A stretch of DNA of 54,620 nt, taken from Gnetum montanum. Its lineage: Eukaryota > Streptophyta > Gnetopsida > Gnetales > Gnetaceae. Every line of letters starts with the position of its first letter. The first letter of the stretch is position 1. This document shows positions 33,321 through 45,311 of this stretch, in pieces. The position numbers were made by a program, and so were the translations under genes. The notes under the pieces are model-generated. The model saw only the letters and a list, made by a program, of their open reading frames with translations, was not told where the DNA came from and made no database searches. The stretch covers positions 831,229-885,848 of the forward strand of contig MNCI01000808.1 of assembly GCA_015680685.1 (NCBI GenBank). The letters run 5' to 3'.

Positions 33321-33479
33321 CAAATACCATCAATCATCACCTCTCTAAACATCACTGAACACACATAGAAGTTGCACAAGCCTAGGCAAGGGGCCACACA
33401 AGCCCAGTAATGGGCTATGTAAGCCTTGAAAAGAATTATGCAAGCCTAATCAAGAAATTATGATGCTACTAATGAAATG

Positions 33480-34340
33480 TTTTGATCTCATCTAGTTTGA
33501 ATTTGAAATGAGAATGATGGAAGAACTCAAGAAATTTCTTGGATTTCAAATCTATCAATTAGTTGATGGAACCTTTTATTTTCCAAATAAAATATATTAA
33601 AGATCTCTGGATCAAATACAACTTAACCAATATTAAGTTAAAAGTACTTCTATAGCTACAAATTCTAAACTTATCAAAGATGATCAAGGTAAGCTTATTC
33701 AACTCAAGTTTTATAGAGGTATGATAGGTAGTCTACCTTATTTAACCACGAGTAGACCAGATATAGCTTTAAGTGTAGGAATATGTGCTAGATATCAAAC
33801 AACTCCAAAGGAGTCTTATTACAAGGTTGTTAAATGTATTTTCCATTGTTTAAAAGGTACTACTAATTGAAGCCTTTAGTATTCAAAGGATTCTCCACTT
33901 GATCTTGCTATATATTATGAAGAAAAGAACTATTCAAAGGCTATTCTAGTGATCATCAAAGAACTAGTGAAAACTATTTTTTTTAAGGAAGAAGTCTTAT
34001 TTTTTGGACAACCAAGAAGCAAACTTCTATGACTCTCTCAATAGAAGAAGCTAAATATATCTATACCAATAGTTGTTGTGCTCAATTACTTTGGATGAAA
34101 GAACCTCTCAAATATTTAGGAGTAAAAGAGGACTCAACACCTATTTACTGTGACAATAAGAGCACCATTAATATGACAAAAAATTCCATCCAACATTCTT
34201 GTACCAAACATATTGAAATTCACAATCACTTTATATGCAAAAAAACTCAATGTGGACATGTAAGGGTATAGTTTATTGGAATGGAGAGTCAACTAGCTAA
34301 TGCTTTCACAAGACATCTAGATGAAGATGGTTGGCTTCTC
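33480..34340 (+). pseudogene. Ty1/copia fragment F: RT end and RNase H
   Basis: Begins mid-RT (MEELKKFLGFQIYQLVDGTF, the copia RT segment after YVDD), then YRGMIGSLPYLTTSRPDIA, CARYQTTPKESYY, the RNase H region with CCAQLLWMKEPLKYLG, PIYCDNKSTINMTKN and TKHIEIHNHFI, and the closing ESQLANAFTRHLDED. All are signature blocks of plant copia elements. Stops and a damaged middle (33870-34020). Gag, protease, integrase and catalytic RT are missing. A purine-rich AGGAGGAGCT at 34460-34469 may be its PPT, directly followed by the C3 LTR. Confidence 0.9.
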
Positions 34341-34469
34341 TATGCAAAGATATAGGGATAGGATCTTATCCTATTAAGTAAGTCTTTCTATTATTTATAT
34401 CCTAACAAATAACAACAATAATAATAATTTGTGTGTCTCTATTTGTATGCATTTATTTAGGAGGAGCTT

Positions 34470-35607
34470 TGAAACATCCTAAATTTTCAAGGCATTCTTG
34501 CTTCACTAGGTCCTTGGAATTCGGGTAGCATCATGGTAGTTCTTCAGGAGATGGATGCTCTAAGTTTAGGCTTGTCTAGTTCGGCAAATTTTCTACTTCT
34601 TGTGTTGACAGGCCTAATGGACTCTTTGGCCTACCCACCTTGGTAGTTCATTCTACCAACAGCCTACTCAGAAGCGATGCATGGGATTGTCGATGATGCT
34701 CAGGCTGTGAAAAATAGTTCGGCAAGTTTTCTAGTCAAGAATTTTTCTACGCTATGTAACATAGAAAGCCTCAAAAGATAGTTGCGGGATGAAGTGCTAT
34801 GCTATGCTATGCTACGTAGCATAGCACAACATAGCAAAAGCAAGGTAGAAAAGCCCAACCCACTTAGTGATTTCAATTTCACTAAACAAGCAGTTCCAGC
34901 CTTCGAAAACCAGTTTCTTCACTTAACTTCAAGTCCTTCAGCAAAGCTCTTCTTACTAGAAAAGTAGCAAATCAAGAAAAAAGTAGGCTATGTTGGTTTC
35001 TATGCTATGCCATGCTACGTAGCATAGCACAGTGTAGTAATGATGCAAGAATGATGAAGGGCATCTTAGGATGCAGAATCAGCAAGTTTGCAAGCTTCAT
35101 GTCACACAAGAGCAAATGTTCCAAATTGTCAACATGATCTTTAGGAAAACGTTTGCAGTGAAAATCATAGTTAACGCTAGCTTCTACGCTATGCTACGCT
35201 ACGTAGTGTATCATAGCATAGCAAACATGAAGAGCTAGCCAAAACATTTCATAGGCTTTCAACATTTGCAATTAGCTCCAACATAGATTTCTTCCATGAA
35301 CTGGTGGCTACACTATGCTACGCTACATAGCGTAGCATAACATAGCACAACATAGCAAGTAGCTACACTCTTCCTAACATGGCTACACTCCACAACGTAG
35401 CATAGTGTAGCAGGTAGCTATGCTAAATCAGTGCACTTCACTCCTTATCTGCATTGATGGCACACCTAATCCCAACGTCTCCAGTTCTAATAGCATAATT
35501 GTAGTGCGGCAAGCTCATCAATCATCTTTGCATGTCCATGCAGCATGGACACATCAACATCTGGTAGGTCCAGGAAACATGGTGTCCCAACATTTTCAGT
35601 CGCAACA
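34470..35607 (+). repeat. 5' LTR of C3 (1138 bp), promoter and U5 deleted
   Basis: Starts TGAAACATCCTAAATTTTC and ends CAGTCGCAACA, before the PBS. Palindromic clusters are dense (34798, 35010, 35195, 35310, 35390). Compared with C6 and the LTR piece at 23058-24289 it passes from GTCCAGGAAACATGG straight to the last ~25 bp, so the TATA box and R/U5 (about 700 bp) are gone. Confidence 0.88.
34806..34825. repeat. Perfect 20 bp palindrome GCTATGCTACGTAGCATAGC
   Basis: Self-complementary over 20 bases. One member of the palindromic clusters found in every C-family LTR. Confidence 0.97.
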
Positions 35608-35613
35608 ATTTTC

Positions 35614-35630
35614 TGGTGCTAGAAGGAGGG
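35614..35630 (+). other. Primer-binding site of C3
   Basis: TGGTGCTAGAAGGAGGG, six bases after the LTR end. Same site as A and M. Confidence 0.8.
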
Positions 35631-35634
35631 CCTT

Positions 35635-35990
35635 TCGTGCCTTTTCCATCTTTTACGGTAGTCCTGTAGGCATTCTGCACCCTGACATGCAGTAGCATAA
35701 ACTTGACACCATTTTCTAGTTGTTTATGCATTCTGTGGTGTAGATCAATCACTTCGACGGTTCCTTCGGAACCCTGTAGGAAATAAAGCCTCTGATCGCC
35801 ATCTGACCTGCTTGTTTTAAGGTAGTCTTGCACGTGTTCTGTATCCTATCACACACTAGTGTAAACATGAAACCCTTTCACATTTGTTTATGTATCATGT
35901 GGTATAGATCGGTCACCCGAACGATTCCTTTGGAATCCAACAAAACATAAAGCCTTTGATTGCCTTCCAATCTCCTCATTTTTTTCATTT
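35635..35990 (+). repeat. Leader tandem repeat of C3, two ~165 bp units
   Basis: Units anchored by TGTGGTGTAGATCAATCAC (35734) and TGTGGTATAGATCGGTCAC (35899), 165 bp apart. Each contains GTAGTCTTGCACGTGTTCTG-like sequence, GTGTAAACATGAAACCC and AAAGCCT. The same unit is present six times in C6. Confidence 0.88.
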
Positions 35991-36014
35991 GCAAACCTGT
36001 TTAGCTTTGCAACA

Positions 36015-38414
36015 ATGACTTCTTCAAACACTATTGCTAACACCTCTAACGTTGAGGTTCCCTTCATGGTTCAAGATGTCATAGGTGCTGAACAACCACT
36101 CAACCTAGGGTTGGGGCCACGTTGATCCCTTAGAATCCAAAATCGAGGACCTAAGGGGTTGGCCCAACAACATGAGTGATACAACTTCCTTTGGGCTAAG
36201 GTGCAAGAAAACCTGCCCTTAGATGCACAAGAGTCCAAAGAGAAACGTAGCTTTGAGTTCACCTACTGCAATGGGAGGGAATTTATTCCCACTCCTAGCA
36301 TTCCCATCTCCTCAACACAAATGAACCAATGGCTTTTAGATCAATTGATCTATGTAATTAAGCCTGGGGAGCTACAAGATATAGTGTCTCAGCATGATGA
36401 GGATTTCCAGGATGGATAGGAGGAGTTGGATTCTCAATCTGAGGGCGGGGGGGATCAAACTAACCCTGCCACCATCCCTCCTACCCCATCCTTTTGGACC
36501 AACCTGCTGTCTATTGCCACTCCCTTTGTCATCATGTCTACATCATCACAACCTGTGATTATGTCAGCAATGGGTAGCCATGTCGTGCCCTTAGCATACC
36601 AACACCCCTATTCCCCTGTTTCATTCTTAGCCACTATTCCTCCGCAAACTATTCATTAGTCTATTCCTATGTGCCATCACATACCGATCATGGATACTCT
36701 ACCAAAAATTCATACCATACCTACTTCGCAATTGCATGCATTTTTTGCCTCTATTCTTGCATTTACACTTGTTCCATCATCAGTGGCGGGCCAAGGCCCA
36801 TCCACATGGTGGACCCCATTCAATTCTCCTCTTGCTACCTTACCATCGTAGATGTCTCATGTTCACGATTAGAACTACCAAGCCATGGAAAAAGTACAAC
36901 CCAGCGCAGGACTATGGTCTGTCCCACTAGCCGTGCAAGCATCCCATCCGTTAGTACAACCTGTGGTTACTACTCCAATAGCACCACCTACCGGCTGGTG
37001 GACAAAGCCAGTAGCATAGTTCACAGAGGCCACCCCAACGGCACTACCGATGGATCACGTTGCTGCCCCTACTACTCCACAAATGGGAGTTTTCCATGTA
37101 GTTCCCCAAACATCTACATCATCTCCAGGTCTGGATCAAGTGTTTAGCTTATTCAGACCATTACTGAGGAAATAAAATGGCTCAAGGCTATCGGGTATGA
37201 CATGGTACAATTCATGGACTTCTATCAAGATGATCCCATCGACTTGATAGTCCCTACATTAACGTTACCCCTTGGGATGTCACTCCCGCACTTCATGAAG
37301 TACAATCGGGAGGGGGATCCCAATGCACACCTTGTTATGTTTAGGTCTAAGTCCCTTCTTCTACAACAATGGCCTCATATGATCATCCATGTCTTTACGA
37401 TGTCTCTAACTAGAAAAGCCCTAGATTGGTACTGCGCCCTTCCACACTCCTCCATATCAACCCTAGAGGAGCTTCTAACCCAATTCGTGACATGATTCAA
37501 GTACAACTTGAGACCAGAGGTCACGTTGGATCAATTCATGAGCATGAAGCAAGACCCGCTAGAACTAGTCCAGAAGTTCATCCAATATTGGAGTGCAACC
37601 CATAACAAAATCCGCGAGCCCATTGTGGAGGCCCATTTGATAGCCGTCTTCAAGGGTGCAGTAAATGACTTAATTAAGTCTAAGTTGTATTATCTCACTC
37701 TATGCACTCTCAGTCAGGCCTTCACCTAGACTAAGAGCATACAGGATGCGGCTGAGGTAAGCAAAGACCTGGCCTATGTTGCATACAAGAACACCTTCAT
37801 GAAGAAGGACAAGGGTAAGGCTGCAACAGCCACAGTGGCCGCTGTGGCAAACAAGGCCAAACCCAAATCTAACAATAATAGTAACAAGAACAACAAGAAA
37901 CCAACTACACCCGTAGCCAACTCTAAGCCCAAGCAGGGCAACACACCATAGCCTCCTACATCTGCACCTGAGATAGTTGCATCGCCTAAACTGAACTTTG
38001 AGATTAAAGATCACTCGAAGTATACCCCACTGCCTATCAAGCCTTCAAATATTTTGAAGCAACTACTCGTAGCAGGGTGCATCCAACACATGCAGATGTC
38101 GAAAGAGGAAGCCAGGAAGCACCAGTGGTATTGTGAAATCCTCAGGAACCCCTCATTGGCTTTGCCCAAAGAGCCCCTAGTTCTTAAGGGTTTTAAGCTG
38201 GAGTGGTTCTGTAACTACCACCAATAGTGTGGTCATGATGTGAATTACTACATGGCATTGAAGGACAACATCCAAAGGATGATCGATCAGGGGAAACTGG
38301 TGCTTAACGAAACTAATCCACTATGCCCTAAAAATCAATCCCTACACATCTACACTAACCCTCTAAATGATAGCAATGCCAACTACATCATCAAAACCAT
38401 CAACATTGAAACTA
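36015..38414 (+). pseudogene. gag of C3, 3' part lost
   Basis: From ATG 36015 the frame is readable to about 36850 with stops near 36126, 36176, 36417 and 36657 (LPLDAQESKEKRSFEFTYC, WLLDQLIYVIKPGE). A frameshift follows, then the capsid core from 37202 (MDFYQDDPIDLIVPTLTLP, DWYCALPHSSISTLEELL, FIQYWSATHNKIREPI, one TGA at 37493). A Lys/Asn-rich linker and a zinc knuckle (FCNYHQ, CGHDVNYY; last Cys is Tyr) come next. At 38414 the gene joins the reversed LTR of C4 and shares ATCAGACAGGGACTTA with it. The product would be the particle protein. This copy is dead. Confidence 0.88.
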
Positions 38415-39956
38415 ATCAGACAGGGACTTAATTAGCATCTCTATAGCCTTTTGCAACATATAATTTGAAAATGGGGACAAAATGTGAAATAATGCTTGAA
38501 AGTAAATAAAACAAGAAACAATGCAACATGCAATAGTAAGTAGGAAACAATGTAAAATGCAGTTAAAAATGCACTACTCCAAAGCTACAAGTTTGCTCTG
38601 TCAGGGTGGATATAGTCAGTTGCATAGTGTGACGGAGTGTAGAGATCCCAAGAGTAACCAGGGCACGTAGAGTAGGCAGGTTGTGTGCTTGGGCGTAGAC
38701 TTAGATGCTAACAATGTGGGGTTTCTACCAAGGTGGTAGAAGGGGGGTAGAATAAAAGGTTAGCCGGAATGCTAACTATTTGCAGTGTCAAACAGAAAGC
38801 TTACAAAGCTTGATGCTGCAATGTGCTAGTAGGAGAACTTGAGTGCCAAGGAGGGGAAAAGTTAGCTACTTTTCAGAGAATTCAAAAACTGAGCGGGACC
38901 AGAATCTAAGGAAGAAGTAGAAGTGAAAGCCAAGAGAAAGGGCTAGAGAACCCAAAGCCAGAGTAACCGGAGAGGATCCTTGAATGTTTTTCGTTGGGGT
39001 ATTTATAGGACCAAGGGCATTCAAAGGGGATGGTTCAGATGGCACGTGCCCTGGGACTTCATTGACTTGCTGGTGTCGTACGTGCCAATATGACCGTTGA
39101 ACATGCATGACTGTTGTGACTGTGAGTTTGCAATGCCGCAACTATGAGCTTTCCATGCCGTAATTACATCGTCAGCATCTGGAGACCTGTGGCGGGGGTC
39201 CAATTAAGTGAAGTGCATTGATGCCACACAACCACCCACATGCTTTGCTGTGTGTCGTAGCATAGCATGCTCGGCATAGCATAGCATGTTATCCTACATT
39301 TCGCCACACATATGCTACATGCTTGGTACGCTATGCTACACTATGTAGCGTAGTGTCTAGCCTTAGTCGTGAAAACTTGGCCAATCTGCAAACCTTACTT
39401 CCTGCACTGTGGAAATTGCAACCTTGTCGATTTTAACCTTTGAGCTACCTTTTGTCTCTTCCGTAGGATTTCTATGCCTTGCTGCACCATGTAGCTCAGC
39501 GGAGCATAGCAACAGACATGGTCCACCCCTTCTTGATGAAAAGGGACATTTGAAGGACTTGAAGTTGGGTCGTGAAACTGGCTGTATGGTTGTTACTACG
39601 CTATGTAGCATAGCGTAGCATGGCACTCTACTTTGCAAATGTTTTCTGAAGCTTGCTACACTACATAGCGGGGTGTAGCAGACTTCATGACTTAGAAAAC
39701 TTGCTGAACTATTTTGTGCATCGAGAATGCTGCTGCCAACTTCGTGCGTCATTTCTGAGCAAGCTATTGGTAGGGTGGACTACTTGGGTGGATAGGTAGG
39801 GTGACCCATAGATCCTATTCATGTCCAAAGTAGAAAATTTTCCAAACTGGCTGACCTGAACTCAAAGAATTCTCCTCCCGATGAACTGTCGTAACGGTGC
39901 ATGAATTGCGATGCCTGGTGAAGCAAGAATGACCTCACAATTTTTGGGGTGTTTCA
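38415..39956 (-). repeat. 3' LTR of C4, missing its last few hundred bases
   Basis: On the minus strand it starts TGAAACACCCCAAAAATTGTG and runs through the palindromic clusters (39240-39360, 39595-39680) and TATAAATA (39000-39007) into R/U5. It stops at the homology shared with C3 gag at 38415. Confidence 0.88.
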
Positions 39957-39960
39957 TTGG

Positions 39961-39969
39961 ACCCTCTTT
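39961..39969 (-). other. Polypurine tract of C4
   Basis: AAAGAGGGT on the minus strand, one change from the consensus, then CCAA and the LTR start. Confidence 0.82.
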
Positions 39970-41264
39970 ATTGATGTATGGAGGACATGCTTGATAGACA
40001 TTGACAAAGAATATGAAACACCACGGCAGGTAAAATGCTACAGTTGTCGCTCGGTGAGTGTCGGGACGTCGCTTGACTGCACTTGAGAGTGTTGCATTGG
40101 AGTGAAGGGGAAAAACAAGGAGGAAGGAGGCAAAAGAGAAGGGAAAGGATGAGGTTTAGCCAAATCCCTCATTGGAGTGCTCTGAGGGAGCCATGTGTGT
40201 TTGCACCTTTGCTTAAGCTTTCCTTCAACCTCACGTAGGATAGGTGTCTTTCCCAGGATGAGTTGCGTTACATCCATGTAGGGTTTCAATATAGCTATAA
40301 ATGTGTTCAATGTGGTGAGTTGTGTTACGCACATTATGGAACTTGCACTAGTGTTTCCCAGGTGGCGAGCTATGTTATGTGCACCATGGGAGTTTGCACT
40401 ATGTAGTAGCCAAGCTAGTCGATGCACTCACTTCGTGGCGCTATAGCATTTGATACTGTCACAAGTTGTGCCCTCGGGGGCAAAGGTCTTGCTAGCTACT
40501 GGCATTGTTGAAGCTATTGGACATTGTTGCTGGTGTATGATGTCCAAAGAAGGAAGGCCAACAGTGGCCTTGGCAACATCACCATAGATGAACTGGCCTT
40601 GGAGGTGCTGCTCTGAGTGCGGATGCACTAGAATCCCTGCTAGGGGCATGCATTCTCAGTTCAGCTATGGGGTCAGCTACCACATAGCTGAATGTTGTTG
40701 GCAGGGGGCTAGAGGATGAAAATATTGTGGTTGGCCAAAAATACTGCCGCAACTCTAGCTGTAGGCAATGGCCAAGGAGCTACTGTCAGAGCAAGGGGCT
40801 ATGGCGACGATAGGTCCGAAGGGCTAGTGTAATGCCCTACAACATCTCGAGAGGGTTAGCATGATGCTAAGGGTGACGATGCCACGTATGTTCCATATTG
40901 TGTTCCCATTGTGTTGTGAACTGTGTTCTAGAGCTGCGATGACCCACCCATGCATTGGCATTGCACCTACTCGTTTGATGTGCATTTGATATTAGTGCAT
41001 GCTGGGGATGTGACGTGAACCTAGTTTAAGGTCTTGGTAGACCATGTTCTAGTTTAAGGTCCCAGTGGACCAGTGTGCTAGTTTAACATCCCAATAGACT
41101 GTACATGCCAGTTTAACATCATAGCGGACATTGCTTCTTGTTGTTGCTAGTTTAATGTTGTAGCGGACGGTGGTCAATGTCGCTAGTTTAACATCGTTGG
41201 GGACACTACTCAGTGCTGTTGCATGTTTATCATCGTAGCGAACGATGGTGGCTATCATTATGCT
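39970..41264 (-). other. 3' UTR of C4 with hairpin array (41023-41235)
   Basis: Between integrase stop (41265-41267) and PPT. Seven hairpin-type units lie next to integrase, for example (minus strand) GTCTACCAAGACCTTAAAC, GTCCACTGGGACCTTAAAC and GTCCGCTATGATGTTAAAC. The rest aligns with the 3' UTRs of C2 and C5. No convincing frame. Confidence 0.8.
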
Positions 41265-43550
41265 TCAGATGTAGTATGGATTGAGGTACGAGTGATTCAT
41301 CGGGTTGGCGAACTCATTGCCGTCCATTTCCACTAGCTTGAAGGCCCCATTCTCGAAGGCTTTGGTTACCACGTAAGGGTCTTCCCAGTTGGCTGAGAAT
41401 TTTCTCACCTGCTCTCAGATGTCCTTGAGGACGAGGTCTCCCTTCTACATTGGTCGTTGATGCGGGTCTGCACAATGCTTCTATTGTTGCTTGCTTTGGT
41501 AGTGCTTGATGTGTCTCAGCGTCTGTGCGCACTCTTGATCTATTGAGTCGAGGTCGATGATGCGCGACTCATTGTTCTGGACTTCACTCACAACGTCAAA
41601 AAAGATCATCCGAAGTCAGGGTACCTACAACTCAAGAGGCAACATAGCTTCATATCTGTAAACAAGGCTGTAAGGAGTCTTACTTGTTGTGGTCTGGAAG
41701 GTTGTTCAGTACACCCATAGGATGTAGAGGATTTTCTCATGCCACCATCTCTTGCTATTGTTGAGCATCTACTTCAGCAAGTTGATGATGGACTTATTTG
41801 TAGCCTTTGCCTATCCGTTCACTTGTGGATAATAGGGGAAGGAAAATGATTATTTAATGCCTAGATTTTTGTAGAAGGTTTAGGTTTTTGTACTGCTGAA
41901 CTATGATCCATTTTCAGTCACAATAGTCATTGGAAGCCCAAATCTAGTTATGATGTTGTCTAGGATGAAATGGTAGATTTGCTGAGATTTTGTCTTCCTT
42001 AGGGGAATAGCTTCCATCCACTTGGTAAAGTACTTAGTTGTGGTGATAATGAAACTATGCCCCATAGAGGACTTAGGTGTGATAGGCCCTATGAGGTCTA
42101 GTCCCCATCGTTGAAAGGGCTACATGATTTTCTTTGGATGTAGGTCTGCAGGTGCTATGTGTATGATATTTTCATATCTCTGCAATGTGTCACACGTCTT
42201 GACTTTTGATAGGCATTCGAGCTCCATTTGGGGCCAGTAGTACCCTAGGCATCTCATTTTTGCAGCCATAGCTCTGGGTCCTATGTGTTCACTACAGAGC
42301 CCCTCATGCACAAGGTGTCATTTCTCATGAGCACGTATTGGCAGCCATGCTTACGGATTGCATCTCTTTGAGTTGATGTCATTTTGCCTAGGGGTTCCCC
42401 ATACTGTAGGTAAGCCTTAATGTCAGCATACCACTCCTAGGTATCCGCAATATTGATAGAGGCCACATATTCCACTTGAGTGATAGGCTCTATGCACTTG
42501 ATAATTGAAGTTGGCAGGTTTTCCAGGGAATATGATGGAATGTTTAATGCAAGGTTAGATAAGGCATCTGCTACGGTGTTCTTGTTTCATGGAACATGTT
42601 GCACATCTATGGTCACAAATTGCTTAAACAAGGTTTTTTCTAGGTCCCAATAGGGTTGCAGGTGCGTAGCCTTGTAGGAGTATACCTCGGTGATTTGATT
42701 CACAACTAGTTGAGAATCTCCCCAGATCACTAGGTGTTGTATGTGTAGTGCATGGGCAGTTAAGAGGCCTCTGAGCAACCCTTCATACTCTGACACATTT
42801 TTGGTACACGGGAATGCAAAATGATAAGCAAATGGATGCATTTCCTTGGAGGGGAACTTGATGATACTGGCTGAACTACCTCCTCGCGCGGTTGATGTGC
42901 TGTCAAAGTGTAAAGTGGCTTTGAGGTGCGATGGGACAATGTCGACATTGCTAACATGATCATCCTAGAATTTAGGGTCTATGGTGGCCTGGTCGTCGAC
43001 AGGAGAGGCTGTGAGTTGGTTCGCTATGGCTTGACCCTTTGTCAAAAATTGGCTTACATAGTGTAAATTGAATTCCATGGTTATTGCCTTCCATCGGGCT
43101 ATCCTGCTACATTTGTATAGGTTGTTTGTGATAGCCTGAAGTATATTGCTCTTGCAAATGATGTTGGTTGTACTGCAGAATAGGTAATGGCTCCACTTTT
43201 TTAGTGTGAACACTAAGATAAGGCAGTTCCTCTCCACTTCATTGTATTTTTCCTCGTGTATTATTAGTGCATGGCTCAGATAATACATCGGTATCTCAGA
43301 ACCGTAGTCTCGCTTCTAACATAGAAGTTCTGCAATAGATGTGTTAGAGGTGGTGAAGTAGATGAAGAAGGGTTTGTCCCTTTACGATGAATGCATGGTC
43401 GAGAGGTATGAAAGCTTCTTCTTCAAGTCATCGAATTTTTATTGACACTAGGTTTTCTACTCAAATTTAACCCCCTTCTTTAGAAGATGTTGCATGGGGT
43501 GTAACTTGTCGGTCAACCTTTCTATGAACCTTCGAATAAACTCTACTCTA
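41265..43550 (-). pseudogene. Tat pol fragment C4: RNase H, second RNase H, integrase
   Basis: On the minus strand the RT thumb (RFIERLTDKLHPMQHLLKKG) begins at the C5 junction (43550). RNase H (MYYLSHALIIHEEKYNEVER), the second RNase H (YEGLLRGLLTAHALHIQ, GDSQLVVNQITEVYS) and integrase (HEGLCSEHIGPR, CDTLQRYEN, GPY module) follow, ending at 41265. In the integrase core the second Asp reads Glu (TENG) and the Glu reads Lys (AKATNKS), so it is catalytically dead besides numerous stops. The upstream half of the element is displaced by C5 and lies beyond it or is lost. Confidence 0.9.
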
Positions 43551-45298
43551 TGTAGCGATCGAAAGCATTGACGGCTGGAAAACACCGAGAGGTCGGTGGG
43601 CAAAATAGTCTCGATCCCGTACCCATGGGAATGCCATGCTAGGAGTGTGTGTAGATACAGGGTGCTCTGAATGGTTTGGTCAATCAGAAAGGGACTTAAT
43701 CGGCATCTATATAGCCTTTTGCAACATATATTTTTGAAACATGAATAGAAATGCGATGTGATGCTTGAAACTAAATAAGAGGAATGATACCTAAAAGTAA
43801 ATAAAACAAGAAATAATGTAGAAAATAATGCAACATGCGACAGTAATAGGAAACAAAGTAAAATATAGTTAGAAGAATGCACCACTCCGAAGCTACAAAT
43901 TTGCTCTGCCAAGATGGATACAATCGGTTGCACAGCGTGATGGAGTGTAGAGATCCCAAGAGTAACCAGGGTACATAGAGCATGCATATTGTGTGCTTGG
44001 GCACGAACTTTGGTGCTGACAACATAGGGATTCTACGAAGTTGATAGAAAGGGATGCAGAATGGAATGTCAATCAGGAATGCTAATTGTTCACCGTGTCG
44101 AATAGAAAGCTTACAATGCTCGATGCTGCAACCAGAGAGAATGTTAGCTGGAAAAGCAAGAAGGTCAAACAGAAGAGCGAGCTGAAAGAGAGAGCCAGTG
44201 AGTCAGAGAGCTAGAGAGCTTAAAAAGAGAGAGAGACTATCAGCCATAGAAGCTATTTAAAAAGAAAGGAGCTCGGGAGAAAAGTGAGTCAAAAAGTGAG
44301 AGAGAGAATTTTTGTGTTACTTGTCAGGGTATTTATAGGACCAAGGGCATGCGAAAGGGTCCTTTTGGCAGCCATGTTCCTTAGACTTTTGTTGACTTGC
44401 TCGTGATGCACATGCCAATATGGCCGTTAGATGCTCATGACCATTATGACTGTGAGTCCGCGATGTTGCAATTGTGAGCCTTCCACGTTGTAATTGCACC
44501 ATCAATGTCTGAAGACGTGTGCCAATAGTCTAATTAGGTGAAGTGCACTGATGTCGCACAACCACCCACATGCCTTGTTATGCTTTGTAGCATAGCATGC
44601 TTGGTGTAGCGTAGCACCTATATGTATGTGAAAAGCTTGCTATGCTATGCTATGCTACGCTACGTAGCGTAGCAACTGGCCTTAGTTGCAGAAAATTTTT
44701 CGATTTGCACACTTTGCTTCCTACGATGCAAGACTTACAAACTTTGCTATTCCTGCCATTTGAGCTACCTTTTGTCTCTTCCGTAGGATTGCTACGCCTC
44801 ACTGTAGCTTGTAGCTCATTGTAGCGTAGCAGAAGACATGGTTCACAGCTTCTTGATGGAAAGGGACATTGTTACAGGACCTGAAACTGGGCGAGGAGGT
44901 TGGCTGTGAAGTTGTTTCCATGCTATGTCATGTGGTGTAGTGTAGCGTAGCACTTTGTTTTACAATCTTCTTCTGAAGCTTGCTACGCTATGTAGCATAG
45001 TGTAGCGTAGCGTAGCATAGTAGACTTTGTGACTTAAAAAACTTGTTGAACTATTTCTTATGCACCCAGAATGCTACTACCAACTCTACACTATTTCTGA
45101 GCAGGCTATCGGATGGGTAGGCTACTTAGGTGGAAAGGCAGGATGACCCTTAGAACCTACTATAAACTAAAGTAGGAAATTTGCCAAACTGGCTAGCCTG
45201 AACTCAGGGAATTCTCCTCCCGATGAACTACCATAGTATTGTGTGGATTATAAGGCCTGGTGAAGCCAGAATGACCTCACATTTTTTGAGGTGTTTCA
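43551..45298 (-). repeat. 3' LTR of C5 (1748 bp)
   Basis: On the minus strand TGAAACACCTCAAAAAATG to CGATCGCTACA. TATAAATA at 44331-44338, palindromic clusters at 44570-44680, 44930 and 44985, and a GA-rich stretch (44170-44320). It is inserted in C4 pol. CTCTA precedes 43551, but the other end of C5 is not available to test for a duplication. Confidence 0.9.
44654..44673. repeat. Perfect 20 bp palindrome GCTACGCTACGTAGCGTAGC
   Basis: The CpG-richest member of the palindrome family. Most other members differ from it by C-to-T or G-to-A changes (CTACG to CTATG). It is preceded by three tandem GCTAT words. Confidence 0.97.
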
Positions 45299-45302
45299 TT
45301 GA

Positions 45303-45311
45303 CCCCTCTTT
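45303..45311 (-). other. Polypurine tract of C5
   Basis: AAAGAGGGG on the minus strand, then TCAA and the LTR start. Confidence 0.85.

Noticed and set aside
33101-33358. 85-codon frame
   Set aside because: Product of the 22 bp minisatellite.
34460-34470. AGGAGGAGCT before the C3 LTR as the PPT of a Tat element
   Set aside because: The sequence on its left is Ty1/copia RNase H, so it is more likely the copia PPT or a coincidence. C3 needs only a 5' LTR here.
39409-39752. Frames of 69-129 codons in the C4 LTR
   Set aside because: They lie inside an LTR defined by comparison with five other copies and are not kept in those copies.
43546-43550. CTCTA as a target duplication of C5
   Set aside because: The opposite end of C5 is not visible, because C6 begins before any 5' LTR, so a duplication cannot be tested.
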